Below, one piece after another: positions 11,601 through 26,600 of a stretch of DNA of 64,000 nucleotides (positions within the stretch are counted from its first letter, which is position 1; every line of letters starts with the position of its first letter). A program made the translations under genes and the position numbers. The notes under the pieces were generated by a model, which saw only the letters and a list, made by a program, of their open reading frames with translations, did no database searches and was not told the origin of the DNA. The stretch is from Nageia nagi (Eukaryota > Pinophyta). The stretch covers positions 11,098,001 to 11,162,000 of the forward strand of contig JBITNC010000001.1 of assembly GCA_050084985.1 (NCBI GenBank), in the 5' to 3' direction.

Positions 11601-14600
11601 TCAACAGTTAATGCGCATGAAAATATGGGTGTTGGGAATTGAGCAGAGGTGTGTTCAGGTCAAATGTTAATATGAATGAAAATATTGGGAATTGGGAAGA
11701 GATGGGTTCGGGTCCAATGGTCCTGTGTTTGGACTCTGTAGCAGCAGTTCGTTTTTGACACTGTCTTCAGGAGTTACAGTATCAACAGGGTCAAAACAAA
11801 TATTTTCAATCTTTGGACTCGCACCATCCGATTAGATCTTTAATAATCCTTAGAAGTGAAAATTCCAAGCCGTAAATATGCACCTTGAAGATGCTATGGT
11901 TTTATCCGCACATGTCTGCTCTGAATTTCACAGATCTGTGAGCACTGGAGGTTGTTTTTAGCTTCAAGCTCCAAAATTAGATGAGCTATGTCTGTTGGAA
12001 CCACTGCCTGATTTAATGTGTTGGGCTGGTGAAGAAGAGTTCTCACACAGGACATTGGCCCAAGAATGAAACCATCACAAGGAACAAACTTGGAAGCGGC
12101 TCAAATTTCTGCAGATCCAGCAAAGATTTGGAAATTAAATTAATATCTTAATTAAAGCATAAATTAAGATTTTCCCTTTTTCCATATGAAAAAAGACTTT
12201 ACAGGGCTTCTTACTCAAATCATTGTAAAAATGAAAACGCATACAAACAACTTGAACACAATTGTGGAACATTTGCTTCAGACCTCTCACATTGTATTGT
12301 CAATATGTAACTAATTAGATGCAACTTTAAGGATAAGATTACACAGAGAAGATGCATACAGATGGAACTAATGATGAACTAAAATAAATTGTGTATCTCA
12401 CAAAAAGTAATTACAACAAAGTCATACAAGAGTTACTTACTCATGAGAAGCAATAAGAAAAAACAGGGTCGGGCTTTAAACTCTGTTTTAAGCAGGAAAA
12501 AATAACCCTAGGTTGTTTGTGCTGTTTGAGAAAAGATACAAAGTCACTGTATAGATCCATAGTTAACATGTAGTGCTGTGAAAATGGCCCTATAAATTAT
12601 TATAAACAGATACAAGCTAATGTATTTACTTTGCTCCAAGTTCTCCTGTTCCACCATTTTTGAAGTAGACTTGGAGGGTTCAACAGCGATAGAGCGAAGT
12701 TCCTCAAGTCCAATTTCTTGCTCAAGTGTGTTCTTGAAATCCCTTGATACTTCCTGTCAACAAATGATCCAATATACTACATGTAAATATGCACATGGAT
12801 ATACAGGATCTGACATATGGCCATAGAAAGCACTTCAATTCACAACCAGATTTTTATCTTTCTTCTGATGAATGAAAACTCAAACTAAGTTGAACAATTG
12901 TTCTCTCTAATATTTGGAAAAACCATTCACTACTGATTTATATTAGAATAATAACACAAATAAAAAAGATAAACCACCAGAATGGTCAATTATCCGAAAA
13001 AAAGTGCATATTTGTTATAGTGAGTAGTTACAAACCTGAAGCTCCCTTATCGTAGGTTGAAAAGCACGAAGAGATCTGCCCAATGTTCTAGCAACCTGCA
13101 TGGTCACAACAAAATCTATATGATAAAGAAGACGATAAAACTATGCAATATAATAAATGATCCCTTCTATTATTGAACATGCTATTCTCTCAGACTAACA
13201 CAAAACATAAAAATGTGGTAATTGACTTCAATTCTGCAACTAAAAAAGAAGTGTATAGATGAAATCTGTAACAGTTTTATGCATTTCTTGACAATACACT
13301 AACAAATTTGTATTCTTGCATTTTCAGGTACTTGAAATGACCTTTCATTGAATTAGGTAGACAGAACTTGTCTTACAATTGCACATGCATTTTCTGACAT
13401 GTTATACTAATGAAATACTTATTGTAATGACCTGAACAGAGCTTTCCAAGATTTATCGGTTAAAAATCAGCCCGTAACATTGTTTTTACCCATATTATAT
13501 GGTAGTAGGTTGAAGGTATATACTAATCATAACTGTGTGGACAGCCATTTGACTAGTTTCAGGGCATGCAGAGGATGGAGATATTTAAGTGTTCTAAAGC
13601 TAAGCAATCATTGATAATGCTCTATAGAATATCAAATTGTCAAAATTGTGAGTTTTTTGTTCTTGGATCATAACACTTGCAACTGAATCCCATTGGTAGC
13701 AAAACAACTGAGAGTTTTCATGGCAAGCGTAGATAGAATGTTTGACCAAGCTACATGAATTTATGTGATAATTATCAACGACTGCCATAACTTTTGGCCA
13801 AGCTATGAGCTATCATGTCAAGGATAACCATTATCTAATCATTCCAAGTTGATTTCTGGACACGGAATAATATGCAGGTCTAAGAATCATCTTTCCCGCA
13901 CTGAATTGTCTTAATATCTTCTGTCAACGTAAAACATTCTTGGAAATCAAAATTCCAATTGGATGCATTTGAGTGAGATTTCAGCATACATTTGAAAGTC
14001 AATTAAAATGTCATTAACACTTTCACATTTATGTAACTACATTGTGATATTTGTATTTACAATCAGATCCATGAATTCTTAAACCAAGATAACCAAAACA
14101 AGCTTGGCAGTTTCGGCTTTTATCAAGCATTTTAATTCTATTAGAAACAATCATTTAAATACATAAATGAAACATATTTATCTTTGGATAAACTAAAACT
14201 TAGATAGATCCTACAAACCATTGGGTTTAAAGGACATTATAAGACATCATTCATTCATTCAATACGTAATTAGGAGCACATAACATTTCTGGCATCTACT
14301 TCAATCGAGCAGCTCCCAAATTGAGAATAATGTCTACCTCTGACTCTTATCCTCAACATTCACAAGACTAAGTGCACAGTATGGGTCCCTCCCATTCTCA
14401 TAGGAGGCTCCTATAATTTGATGTTCTATGCAACCTTCTAATTGTTAGAAAAACAGTAATCGAACTGTAACAAACAGCAGAAAAATAACTAAAAAAAAAC
14501 AGAGATTTAGTATGGACAACCTTGCAATGTGCAAGGAAAACCACAGGGAAAATGGTAGCTTCAGTCTTGATTACATTCCAACTTACACCCAATACAAAGA

Positions 14601-17600
14601 CAAAGGGTCTATCCCTTTTTATAAGAAAAATAGAAAGATTCCACCGCTGCTTTGTATGTAAAACAGTGCTCAGTGCTCTAATAATAGGTGCTACTAACAA
14701 TAGCCTCAACAATAATAGCTGCATTATAAAACAACACTCTAAAAAATAAGTGCTCCTAACAATAGCCTCAACTAATAATAGCTGTGTTATAAAAGAGCAC
14801 TCTAAAAATAAAAACATGCTAAAAATAGGAACTATAGAAGAACATCAGAGATCTAGTTATTGACTTCATCTCCTAACATTCTCCCACTATATATACAGGA
14901 ATTCTTTGCCTATCTCTCCCATCCAATGCTGTCATCATTACATTTACAACAAGCCCAAATAAGTTATGCACCAATCAAACTTCTCTCCATTGTAAATAGC
15001 AACATCCAAAGTGCCTCTTAAATGTTTGAATATCCACTTCATTGTAGTTCAATGCTCCCTATCAGGATTCGCCATGAACTATCTAACAACTCCCACTGTT
15101 TGAGCAATGTCCAGTTTGGTGCTCACCATGGCGAACAAGAGACTTCCTACTGCTAATGAGTTCAATATACAAAACATCCTTGTCTTCTCTACTAGGGCTC
15201 TTTTCAGAAGACAATATGATGTGTGGAGGAAATGGGGTAGTAACTGGTTTTACATTCTACAAATAAAAGTGTTGCAGAATAGTTTTTTAAATTTTTCGCA
15301 TGACTTCTGACTTAACCAGATCTTCCTTCCTATTTTGTCCCTATGTATCCTCATCCCAGAATTAAGTTTGTTGCTCCAAAATCCTTCATATCAAACGTCC
15401 TAGCAAGCTGAGCCTTGAGATCATTGATTTTCAACATGCTAGGGCCTGCAAGTAGCATGTCATCAACATACAACAGCAAAACAATGTAGCTACCATCATC
15501 AAACCTCTTATAATTCCACCAGAATTTTGGCTCTTCATGAAGGTGTCAAATATTTTGTACCAAATCCTTGGTGCCTGTTTCAAAACATACAGATATTTCT
15601 TGAGTCTGTAAACTAAATTCACTTCGACTCATTTTTCATAGCCCTCATGTTGATTCATATATATCTCTTCCTCGAGATCACCATGCAGGAAAGTTGTTTT
15701 CACATCAAGTTGCTCCAGCGTTAGGTTCTATGCTACAAGTAAAACTCTAATAGTAGTTAGCTCTACAATTGGTGAAAAGATTTCATTACAGTCTATACTT
15801 GAGTTATGCACCAAGGTTGGAAAAATCGGACTCAGGAACTACTCGGCCAGGAAAAGTTTAGAGAGTACTCGGCAACTTGGAGAGTACTCGGCAAAAACTC
15901 GGCACCAAAACTAGGCAAAAAAACCTCGATCATTTCAAAATATGAAAAATTACAAAATCGGAAAAAAATTACAAATCAATGTTGAAGCTCTTCAAGTTGA
16001 TACTCAAACTTCAAATCTTTCACAAACTGATCTATAGAGTGAAAAACTGAGCTAACACAATGGAATGAGAAGAATGAGACACAATTAGATAGTTAAAAGG
16101 CATATTTTGGTGTTTACTATCTTTTTTTCATGTTTTTCAGCTCTAATTTGATAGTAGCTGAGTAATTGCCGAGTAATCGCCGAGTAACTTCCGAGTAATC
16201 GTCGAGTAACCTCCAAAAAGGTGCAAAGGCTGAGTAATGACCCCCGATTACTCATTTTGCCTCTGAATCGCGGTTACTCATGAGTACTCACCGATTACTT
16301 GCGGATTTTCAAACCAAGTTATGTGCATAACCTTTTTCCACCAAGCAAGCTTTATATTCACTTTCATCCTTGTTCATATCTACTTTAATAGGCACAACCT
16401 TAGGTGTTTGTTGTTTCTCCATCCTTTGCATGGATTTTGCATTAACAAAAACATTTTGGCTACTAATTTCATAGTGGGCAGTAGGAACCCACAATCTATT
16501 CCCCTTTATTGTGTCTCCATAGCCAAGAAAAACACCATCTTTCACCAGTGCATGCAATAAACCAAACCCTCTTTTGTTGATCAAGAATGAAGTGCTCACA
16601 TAACTCTAAATTACAAGACTTAATCCCTAAAAACATCACTACATCTTGAACATTACCAGAAGTTGTTGTTGCATGGTTTATCACCGTATCACCACATAAA
16701 TGATACAAGGTCCCATAAGATTCTCCTTTTGCTACTATTGAGGCTCCTTTCATATATCTACAAGAATTGTTACCAAAAGCAATAAGATACCCAAGCTTAT
16801 CCATCACCTTGATGGAAAACAAATTCTTCCACAAACTAGAACATGTCGTACATCACATAACATCATTACTCTACCATCGTCCAACTTGATCCTTATGTCT
16901 CCTCTTCCCACAATTGCACAAGGATGATTATCACCCAAGTAAACCACACCTCCATCATAGGGCTGATATTTAACAAACCAGTCTCTACATGGAGACATGT
17001 GGAAAGATGCACTTGAGTCCAAAACACAAGTTTTTAAAACAAATCTATTGATACTAGTATAGAGAGCCTCACATGTTAGCATCTCTTCCACTATATTGGC
17101 CTAAGCTAATGGTTGATTCTTCTTTTCACCATTGTGTTCTCTCTTCAATAGCCAATAGTCCTTTTTGAAGTGTCATGGATTCCCATAGTGCCAACACTTC
17201 CTTTTCTCCTTCTATCCTTTTAATTGTGATCTTCCTCTCGCAGCTAGGGCTTCATTGGTGGAGAGTTCCAAAGACGATTTCCACCTCAACTCTTTTCCGA
17301 ACAAAGTGGCTAACACATCATCGGTATTTAGAATTCCAGATGATGCATTGTTGAAGGTCATCACCAAATGATCTCAGGTGTCCAGAAGAGAACAAAGCAA
17401 AGTGATAGCTCTCTCTTCATCCTTTATCTTCACATTGATAGAGTAGTTTACTAATCAGAATATTAAACTCATTTAGATGATCTACTATAGTTGAGCCCTC
17501 CTTCATCTTCAAACTATAGAGTTGTTTTTTCAAGAATACCTTGTTCATAGCTATTTTAGTCTCATACAACTTCTCAAGCTTCTCCCAAAGCGCTTTTGTA

Positions 17601-20600
17601 GTCTTCTCTTCACCAACATTGAACAAGACAAAGTTTTCTAGGCAAAGACAAATTGTGATAACCACCTTCCTATCCAACTTTGCCCACTCATATGTCATGC
17701 TATTGAGCTTATTTACTATCCCTTTCAAGGATAGGGCTTGGTCGTTCTAAACCAACAAATACTCCACCTTCATCTTCCATAGGAAAAGATACTGCCATCA
17801 AACTTCTCAATCTAGAACTTGGTTACATCTTTTGGCATTGTTATAGCTCCCATTCATACAAAACCCTAAACGAGTTTAAAGAGAACCTAGCTCCGGCACC
17901 AACTGTTAGAAAATCAGCACTTAAACTGTAACAAGCAGCAGAAAAATAACTCAAAAAAACACAAAGATTTGACCTGGAAAACATTGCAATGTGCAAGGAA
18001 AAACAATAGGGCAAATGCTAGCTTTAGTCTTTATTACTTCCCAACTTTCACCATATACAAAGACAAGGGGTCTATCCCTTTTTATAAGAAAAATAGGAAG
18101 ATTCCACCGCTGTTGTGTATGTAAAGCAGTGCTCAGTGCTTTAATAATAGGTGCTACTAATAATAGCTGCACTATAAAGCAACACTCTAAAACTAAGTGA
18201 TACTAACAATAGCCTCAATTAATAATAACTACGCTATAAAACAACACTCTAAAAATAAGTGCTACTAACAATAAACTCAACTAATAATAGCTGAGCTATA
18301 AAACAGCACTCTAAAAATAAAACATGCTAAAAAAAGCAACTGTAGAAGAACTTTAGAGATCTGGATATTGACTTCATCTCTTAATATTTTCTTTCAGCAT
18401 AAAACATTCTTGAAAATCAATGTTCCACTTGTATGCATTTGAGTGAGATTTCAGCATACATTTGGAAGTCAATTAAAATGTCATTAACGCTTTCACATTT
18501 ATGTAACTACATTGTGATATTTGTTGTAACTACAACCAGATACATGAATTCTTAAACCAAGATAACCAAAACAAGCTTGACAATTTTGGATTTTATCAAG
18601 CATCTTAATTTTGTTAGAAAGAATCATTTAAATCCATAAATGAAATATATTCATCTTTGGATAAACTTTGATAGGTCCTGCAAGCCATTGGGTTTAAAGG
18701 ACATTAAAGACATCATTCATTCATTCAATACATAATTAGGAGTCTACACAACATTTCTGACATCCACTTCAATCGAGCAGCTCCCAAATTGACAATAATG
18801 TCTTCCTCTGACTCTCTTATCCTCAACATTCACAGGATTGAGCACACAGCATGGGTCCCTCCCATTCTCATAGGGCGCTCCTATAATTTGATGTTCTATG
18901 CAACCTTCTAATTTCTTACAAGATCCAGATTTTGGTTAGCATTGTAATAATGGGATTTCACCTTATCTTTTTTAAATTGACATCTTTGTATTTATATGCT
19001 AATAGTATGCAATTATTATTGATATAATAAACCATAGTTAGAAATAATTTTCTTTTAAGAGTCAACCTGCATGATAATATGTTGAAGAAAATTGAAGGGT
19101 CTGATCCATATCCATGCTAACTCAAGCGACATAGCATCATGCACTCTTTGTTTTGTAGCCATCTACAAAATTTGGAAGGAAAACACTTATGAAGACTAGA
19201 ATATATTTTTAGGCTTAAACCTCACTAGTACAATAAAGGAACTATAGATTTTGAAGATGTGCAGTTCTGCAACTTCCAATATTTGGGAGTTTTGACCCTG
19301 TTATTGGTGCAATCAATTCGGAAGGATTTGGTTCAGACCTGCATGGACACTAGGCAATCCACCGTAAAAAGAATTCTAGCATAGAAGGTAAAGATAGTTA
19401 TAGATTAGAAAGGATAATGTTAGAATACCATAAAGAAAATACTGCAGAAAAAATGAAATTGAACATAGCAATAGACATGAAATTATAAAAACACAAAATA
19501 GCTGTTATGACTTCTGTATAACTGCATAATTAGCCTTAATATTATTGTGAGTTTGCTAAAAGATGGCAATAGGGTCATAGAGATTAGTACAATAATCATA
19601 TCTATATATAAATAGAAGCATAAGCTAGACCCATAATCAACATATCGTCATTTATCTAATTAGGTATCTTTGCATACTTGAGAGGTCGCTCCCTTTTGAA
19701 CTGGCAATAACTGTGTGGATCTCTTATTGATTATTCATTACAAACTTCTATTACTCATTGTTCTAAATTTGGCAACTGCACATAATGTTCTATTGTTGAT
19801 TGGTTTCAAATATTATTATATTACTATATGTTGTGGGTGGATACTTTGATGATTGGAATTATGGAATTCCCATGTTATTTATGTTATTTGTACTAATTGA
19901 AATTTGAATCATAACAAGTGGTATCAGAGCTTTCAATCTTTGGCTACCTGTTAAAGTAGCAAAGAGCGAGTACAAAGGCATTATTACGCTACAAACATGC
20001 CAAACTACAGATCTAATTGGGTACAAAATCTTTTGTAATTCTTTTTCTTGTAATTTTTTCCTACAATCCCACTTTTAGATTTGTCAAACACCCATCAAAA
20101 GATACATGATATTAGAACTATATCATCAAGACGATCGCAACAGCATGTCTCATCAAGTAGAGTCAATACCGAAATTTCACCATCGGGAGATCTATGCCAT
20201 TAGATTCATCTCATAAAGATGATCACAATAGTGTGCATTCTCAACAATAACCCCAGCTGAACTGAGTTCAAAAACCTAGATCCAGTATTCCAAGAAGTTT
20301 CCATAAAGAATCACAATTAATAAGGTCACCTACATCCCACATATTGGTTTCAAATGAAGTATGAAAAAAGACGACTCCATACCACACAAAAAACTCAAAA
20401 TGGAATAAACCCAAAAAAAACTTTGATAGATCCAAATCAAGAAGCATCAATGAAATTTATTCTTGATAGTTGGATAGATGTGAGGATCAGCAAAGAAGCA
20501 GATAAAAAAGATATAAGAAAAGGAATAAAGAAGAAGACATAGAGCATATGGCACCAAAACTAGCAGCATTAATGGCACCTAACTTACAATCAACAATCAT

Positions 20601-23600
20601 TACAGCGATGAGCCAACTTGCCAATATGTGTTTTCGAAGGGACAACTACCAAGAGGGAAAAGAAAGATCAGCCAGAAAAGGAGGAACAACACCAAAAGAA
20701 ACCTGGCACCACTCAAATGAAAAAGGCATGTAAATATACGAAAAGGTTCGACTCTTCTAATGATAAATCTGATTCTAAAAATAATAAGAAATTTTGTCCA
20801 CCATGGCCTTACAAAAGTAAACCTCCTAAGTTGCATATAAGAAACTTTGATAAGAAGGATCCAAAAGAATGGCTAAGAATAATGGAGCCATCTTTGCAAT
20901 CTTTAGTGTTCAAGCACCAAGAAGAGTATTCTTAGTAATCCACATATTTGGAAAAGGATGCATGGCAAGCTATTCATTTGAAATTGAAGCAATAAGAAAC
21001 AACATCCTCTTGGAAAAGATTCCACCAATGGCTCTTACAATGGTGTGATACTATTAACAATGGAATGCATATGGCATGTTTATTTAATCATAGACAACTC
21101 AAAGATTTTGCAACTCAATTTGTCAAATAGATCGACAATATGCATAACATTCCAAGGGAGGCACTTTTGTAAACTTTTGCTCAAAAACTCAAAACAGAAT
21201 ATGTTTGTGCTAGCTGCTAAAGTGAGTGAAGATTGTGAGAAAAGAAAAGGAAGGCTTTTAACTTATCTTGTGAAGGAAAAGGAAAACAGAAAGTTGAAGG
21301 CCAAAGCTTCTTTGAAAGGCAATAACGAAACATATAAAAGCTGTGAAAAGCTTTTGGGACTTCAGAATTTATTGACTGATGTAGAGGGTAAAGCGGATTT
21401 TGTAATCAACACATTTGATAAACCTTGTGTAGAAACCATATCAGTATTGGAAAGTTTCAAGCTTAAAATAATTGATGAAAAGGAAAATTTGTTGGATTGG
21501 GATGGCATTAAATCACAGATAGATTATTCTTTGAAATCTCAACACCTGGGCATAGATGTTAGCATGGTAAATTTTGGGATTTACTTTCAAGCTATGATGG
21601 AAGCTATTGAGTGGCATCAAAATTTGAAGAGATATTTAAGGCAGCTTGAATCAACGTATGCAGCTACTGATGGATACAGAATCGCCATCAGGTTTGCAAG
21701 TTACCAAGTCTAGTTACTTTGTGAAGGAACCCAAGAAGGGTATAAAGAGAATGGTTGATGTATTGTGGAAATGATGTTTTAATGTTCTTTATCTTATATT
21801 GTAAATTTTGTACTTAGTCAATTTTGTAAAGGCGAAGTCTGGAGGATGATAAGCCTTGTTTTTGCAATCAATGTATCCTCCAACTGTCCATCTATTTTTG
21901 TGAAAACGTAGGATTTTATAACAACTTTGGGAGACTATAAATACCCAATTTTGCTACTCATTTTGTAACTTTTAGGGACGTGAAAATTAATACAAAGCTT
22001 GTGCATATTTTGCTAACATCTGATGTCCATGGAATGAATTTTATATTCTAATTTGCAGGATTTAAGGTTCATTTTCAAGTTATTTATCATTGCATCTAGT
22101 TGCAGGTGTATTGTTGATGACGAAAGCAACTTTATCATCTTTTGTTTTCTAGTATTAGGGAGCAGAATGTGGTAAAGAAATCTGATATCTTTTCAAAGAA
22201 TGTTCTAGGAAGGAATATCAGCAATGGGAATTCATTTCACCTTCACACAGAGTTAAAATTATATTTTGTTGCCGAGTGTATTGAGCTTTCATGAGATCAT
22301 TCTGAGAACTTGTAAGATTAGTTGTTAATAGTTGCAATAATTAATTTCTTGGTTTTTGGAAAAGGTGTCCCTTTGTGAATTTGATAAGCTTAGAGTAGTT
22401 GGATTTCTGGATGTAAGTTATAATATATGCAAGTTAACAGCATGGAATAGAAGCTTTAAGAGACGCATTTTGTGATTAAACATAGAGTGAAGCTAAGCCT
22501 TGTGCTTCTTTTGAAGATAAGCATCTTTGGAAATATGATTCTGTGAAGCAAATTATTCAAATTTCATACAAAAGTACTGAAATCCTACCAATGAGGACCA
22601 CCTCATCAAAAGGAGGGTTTAGAACCTATGTACTGTCCCAGTTTTTCTGTGAAAAGAAAAAATGGTTAACAGGTCACATGTGTTCACCCATATATTTTAT
22701 TGTAAATGTGAAATAAAGTGGGTACATAACATGCCATCCCCCTTAAAAAAGCTTCATATTCAAATCTTGAATTATTAAACTGCCAACAAAAGTCCTAGAG
22801 ACATTCCCATGTTGGAACTTCTAGATAGAGTCCTTCCCATTGGATCAGTACGTTGGTGATCGTCCTAGAATGAAGTTGACATTCACATTGGTCAAGGATA
22901 ATTGTCAGTTTGATAAGCAAAGAAGCTTCCTCGTATAGTTCTAGAAATACTTTTTGATGTAATCATTACTACCAATTACCCTTTTAAAGCAAGGCACATG
23001 AAACATTTTGTGGATCTTAGACGTGTGGTAAGTCTAGCTTGTATGCAAACTCACCAATCCATTGACTTTGTATGGCCAATAAAACTTTGAAGCAAGTTTT
23101 TGACGATCCCTTAATTTTAAGGATGTCCGCTAAGGTTGAAGCCATGAGAAGACCATATCTACCACTTCAAAATGTCGCTCCAATCTATGTTGGTCTACAT
23201 ATTTGATATTTCATTTTGTTTTGTGCCATAGCCATTTTCCTTAAAGTTTTGCAAGATGGTGGTGCAAGTGGTTAGCACAAGATCCACCACCTCAACCTTG
23301 GAGCTACTAGGTAGGTATGACACCATGGATGATGAAGGTTGGCCATACAATGTTTCAACTTGGAGGAAGAGTGATAGGTGTTGTACCACGGATCCATTCC
23401 ATCCAAACCTTGGAGAACCAAGTATCATTGACCTATTCTAATTAGACCTCCTTTAACCAATCTGCCATGGGAAAAGACAAGGCCCATAATTGTTCGTGAG
23501 AGAAGACATTGTCCACCACACTTTCCTTACTCTTGTGGTAAGTGATCTCATATTGATAACCAATGAGCTTGGTAAACCATTTCTACTAGTCTTGAGAGAA

Positions 23601-26600
23601 GACTCGATGTTCCAAAAAGTACTTTAGGCTATGATGGTCGATTTTGATTTCGAAATACCATTCCAAAAGATATGGGCACCACCAAGTGATTGCCCAAACA
23701 ATTGTTAGCATTTACTTTTCATATGTTAATTTGGCAAGTTTCTTGCCAATCAAACCCTTACTCATATAGGCTGGTGAGCACCCTCTTGCTTGGCGTTGTA
23801 GGCATCATTCTCCATAACAAACATATTGGTGAAGTCCAATATTGCAAGCATTAGGATGTTGTACATGGCAAGCTTCAATTGATCAAATGCCGACTCATTT
23901 ATGTCCAAGTGAATGAGTTACTTTTTAACATGGCGATTAGGGGGTGGCTCTTTTTACCGTAGGCCTTGACAAACTTGAAATAATAGCCCATGATGCTCAA
24001 AACTTTCCATAAGCTTTTCAAGGTGTGGGATTTTGTCTATCCCTTCATTGCCTCTATCTTTTTCAAATCTACCTATACATCTTGCTTAAAGATGATGTGA
24101 CTCAAATGCTCAATTGTCTACACCCCAAAGGCACACTTAGACTTCTTAACATAGAGTTGGTTGTCTTGAAGCGACTATAATGTGGTGTTAAGGTGCTAAA
24201 TATGGTCCTTCCATGTTGCTATTAATTAGGACATTGTCGAAGAATACCAACACAAAATTGTCAAAGATAGGGCTTCAATACATGATTCTCCAAACTTTGG
24301 AAGGTGGATGGGATACTAGTAAGGCCAAACAACATCACTCAAAACTTATAATGACCTTCATGTGTTTGAAAGACAATTTTAGAAATGGCATTCGTGCTCA
24401 TGTGGATATGAAGCTACCTTGAACAAAGATACAATTTAGTGATGAATTATGCTCCAAATAGTTCATCCATCAAGTCATTAATGATCGGAATGGGGAATTT
24501 ATCCTTAATGATCAATCCATCCTTCTTTCTCACTAATTAGACTGAGAAGGGGAGAACTTTAGGTAGGATGAACCCAACATCCAACAATTCCTTCACCATC
24601 TTCTCAATTTCATTCTTTCGATTATATACGTACCTATGAGGTCTGGTGTTTGATGGAAAGCTTCTTGGAATCAAGCGAATATAGTGGTCATGTTGCTTGA
24701 TTAGGGAGGGCTGAATTGGTTCTACAAATACCAAATGATTTGAATGTTTAGATAAAGTTCCACCATTGAGGTTGAGGCTAGCTACATTTGACATAATTGT
24801 GCCACCACTTCTTGATGACCCTTCTTGATAAGTTTCTCCATGCAATTTGAGTAAAACATCTGCAAGGAATTTGCATGTATACCCCTGAGAGTGATATTTA
24901 CCTTAGGCTTTAAACCCCATCCATAATTCGAAGAAACCCCACAATATTGGGCGAGGGTTCTCAACCATTAGCAACCTAGGACCAAATCACATTCCCCTGA
25001 CTAAAGGGCATAAAAGTCGAATTGTAACTAGTGATCCCCCATGTTAAGTCAAGCATTGAAACATTTGCTCCCACAAAGTAATTTTTTTATTTTATTTTAA
25101 ATATTGATCTGAAAATTATTACTACCACAAACAAAGCAATTGACCTTCTTTGCCAACCCAAGGTCAATGAAATTATGTGTGCTCCCTAAATCTAAGAGCA
25201 TGAGCACCTTGTGCCCTTTGATATACCCCACCACATTCATTGCTTGTGTAGACATGAGCCAAGGCATGTACAAAAATCTTTGAGATATCCTACGTCCTGT
25301 TGGTAATTCAATCAGTTCTACTTCAAACTATGTTATACTTTCCTCATTGGTTATATCACAGGATGGGCTGGCTTCCACATCGAATAGATATATTCTTTGT
25401 TCCTTACATTCGTGACTTGAAGACTATTTTTTCATCACAATTGTAACAAAGCCCTTTAAATCTCTTTATTTCCATTTCATCAAATGATAATCGCCTTACT
25501 ATTGGTGCTTTAGGCATAGTCAAAAAAGTTTTTGCCAATTTGTTGTGGAAGGGTAGTGGACGAATAGTCCTATATTGAACATTGAACTTTTGTTTGACAA
25601 GCTTGGCCAAGCCTACCTCTTTCATCCAACTATTAGTGTTGAAGAGTTGTACCTCAACCTTGATATCTTCTTGTAGATCTTTGATGAAGCAACTCTTAAA
25701 AAGTGTAATGACCCCATTTTTGACATCTCACTCATTTCGTTATCATGGTGTATTTAGTGGGCTTCATGGAGTGGGACACCCTTCTTCAAGATAGATAGGA
25801 GTGATTTTTCATGGTTAAGAGTGATTTCTAATGGAATTGGAGCATACTTAATATTTTTGGGGCATTATCTAGTGTTTTGTGATGTAATAATGTGTATCTG
25901 GTAACCCAGGATAAAGACACCCCATTTGGTGTCATTATTTGCAATTTCAAAACAGGAATAAAGCATTCTGGAAAGTCATCCAAGGTAAAAGAGTTTTCCT
26001 CCCAAGACAAATCAGCCATGTCCCGGTGTAATGGTCATTTGCATATTTATACCCAAAGCGTTTTAGTTGGAGAAGCATCATTCAACATCAAATCTTCTTC
26101 TTTGAGGAGTGGTTGGATCAACCTTCTTCTTGCCTCTTGTGGACGTAAACCCCCTTGGTTTCGGAGGGCTTAGGGACGAAAACCGCTAGGTCATTCTTTG
26201 GAGGATTCATCTAGAGCTTCATTGATACTTCACATTTGAGATTGCGTATTTGGGGAGTCTTGGAGTGCAGCGCCCATCTTTAGGAGGCATCTTGGTGCAT
26301 CTTGTACCCTTCTTCAGCCTTCCAAGTGGTTTACCTAGCCTTGGAGAGCCAAGGACATATTTTTGAGTATCTTCATACACTTGTTTCAGCCCCTAGGTGG
26401 TTTGCCCACTTTCTAGGGTGCCCTACTTGCTCATTTGATATTCGTACTTGTTCGTTATGGTGGATGAAGTTGATTGATACTCAATTCTGATTTTTGTGGC
26501 TCATGTGCATGCATTTTCAGTATTTGTTTCAGATCTGAAATTAAGGCATAATTTGTTTAAATCTGAAATGTTGATGCATGAAGTTGAATGAACTTGAAGT

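Noticed and set aside
14522-14749. Open frames inside the Copia LTRs on both strands
   Set aside because: They lie wholly within LTR sequence and differ between the two LTRs.
23195-23441. Overlapping open frames on both strands near 23.3 kb
   Set aside because: They fall within the decayed RT/RNase H region of the Gypsy element and match it only in broken frames.
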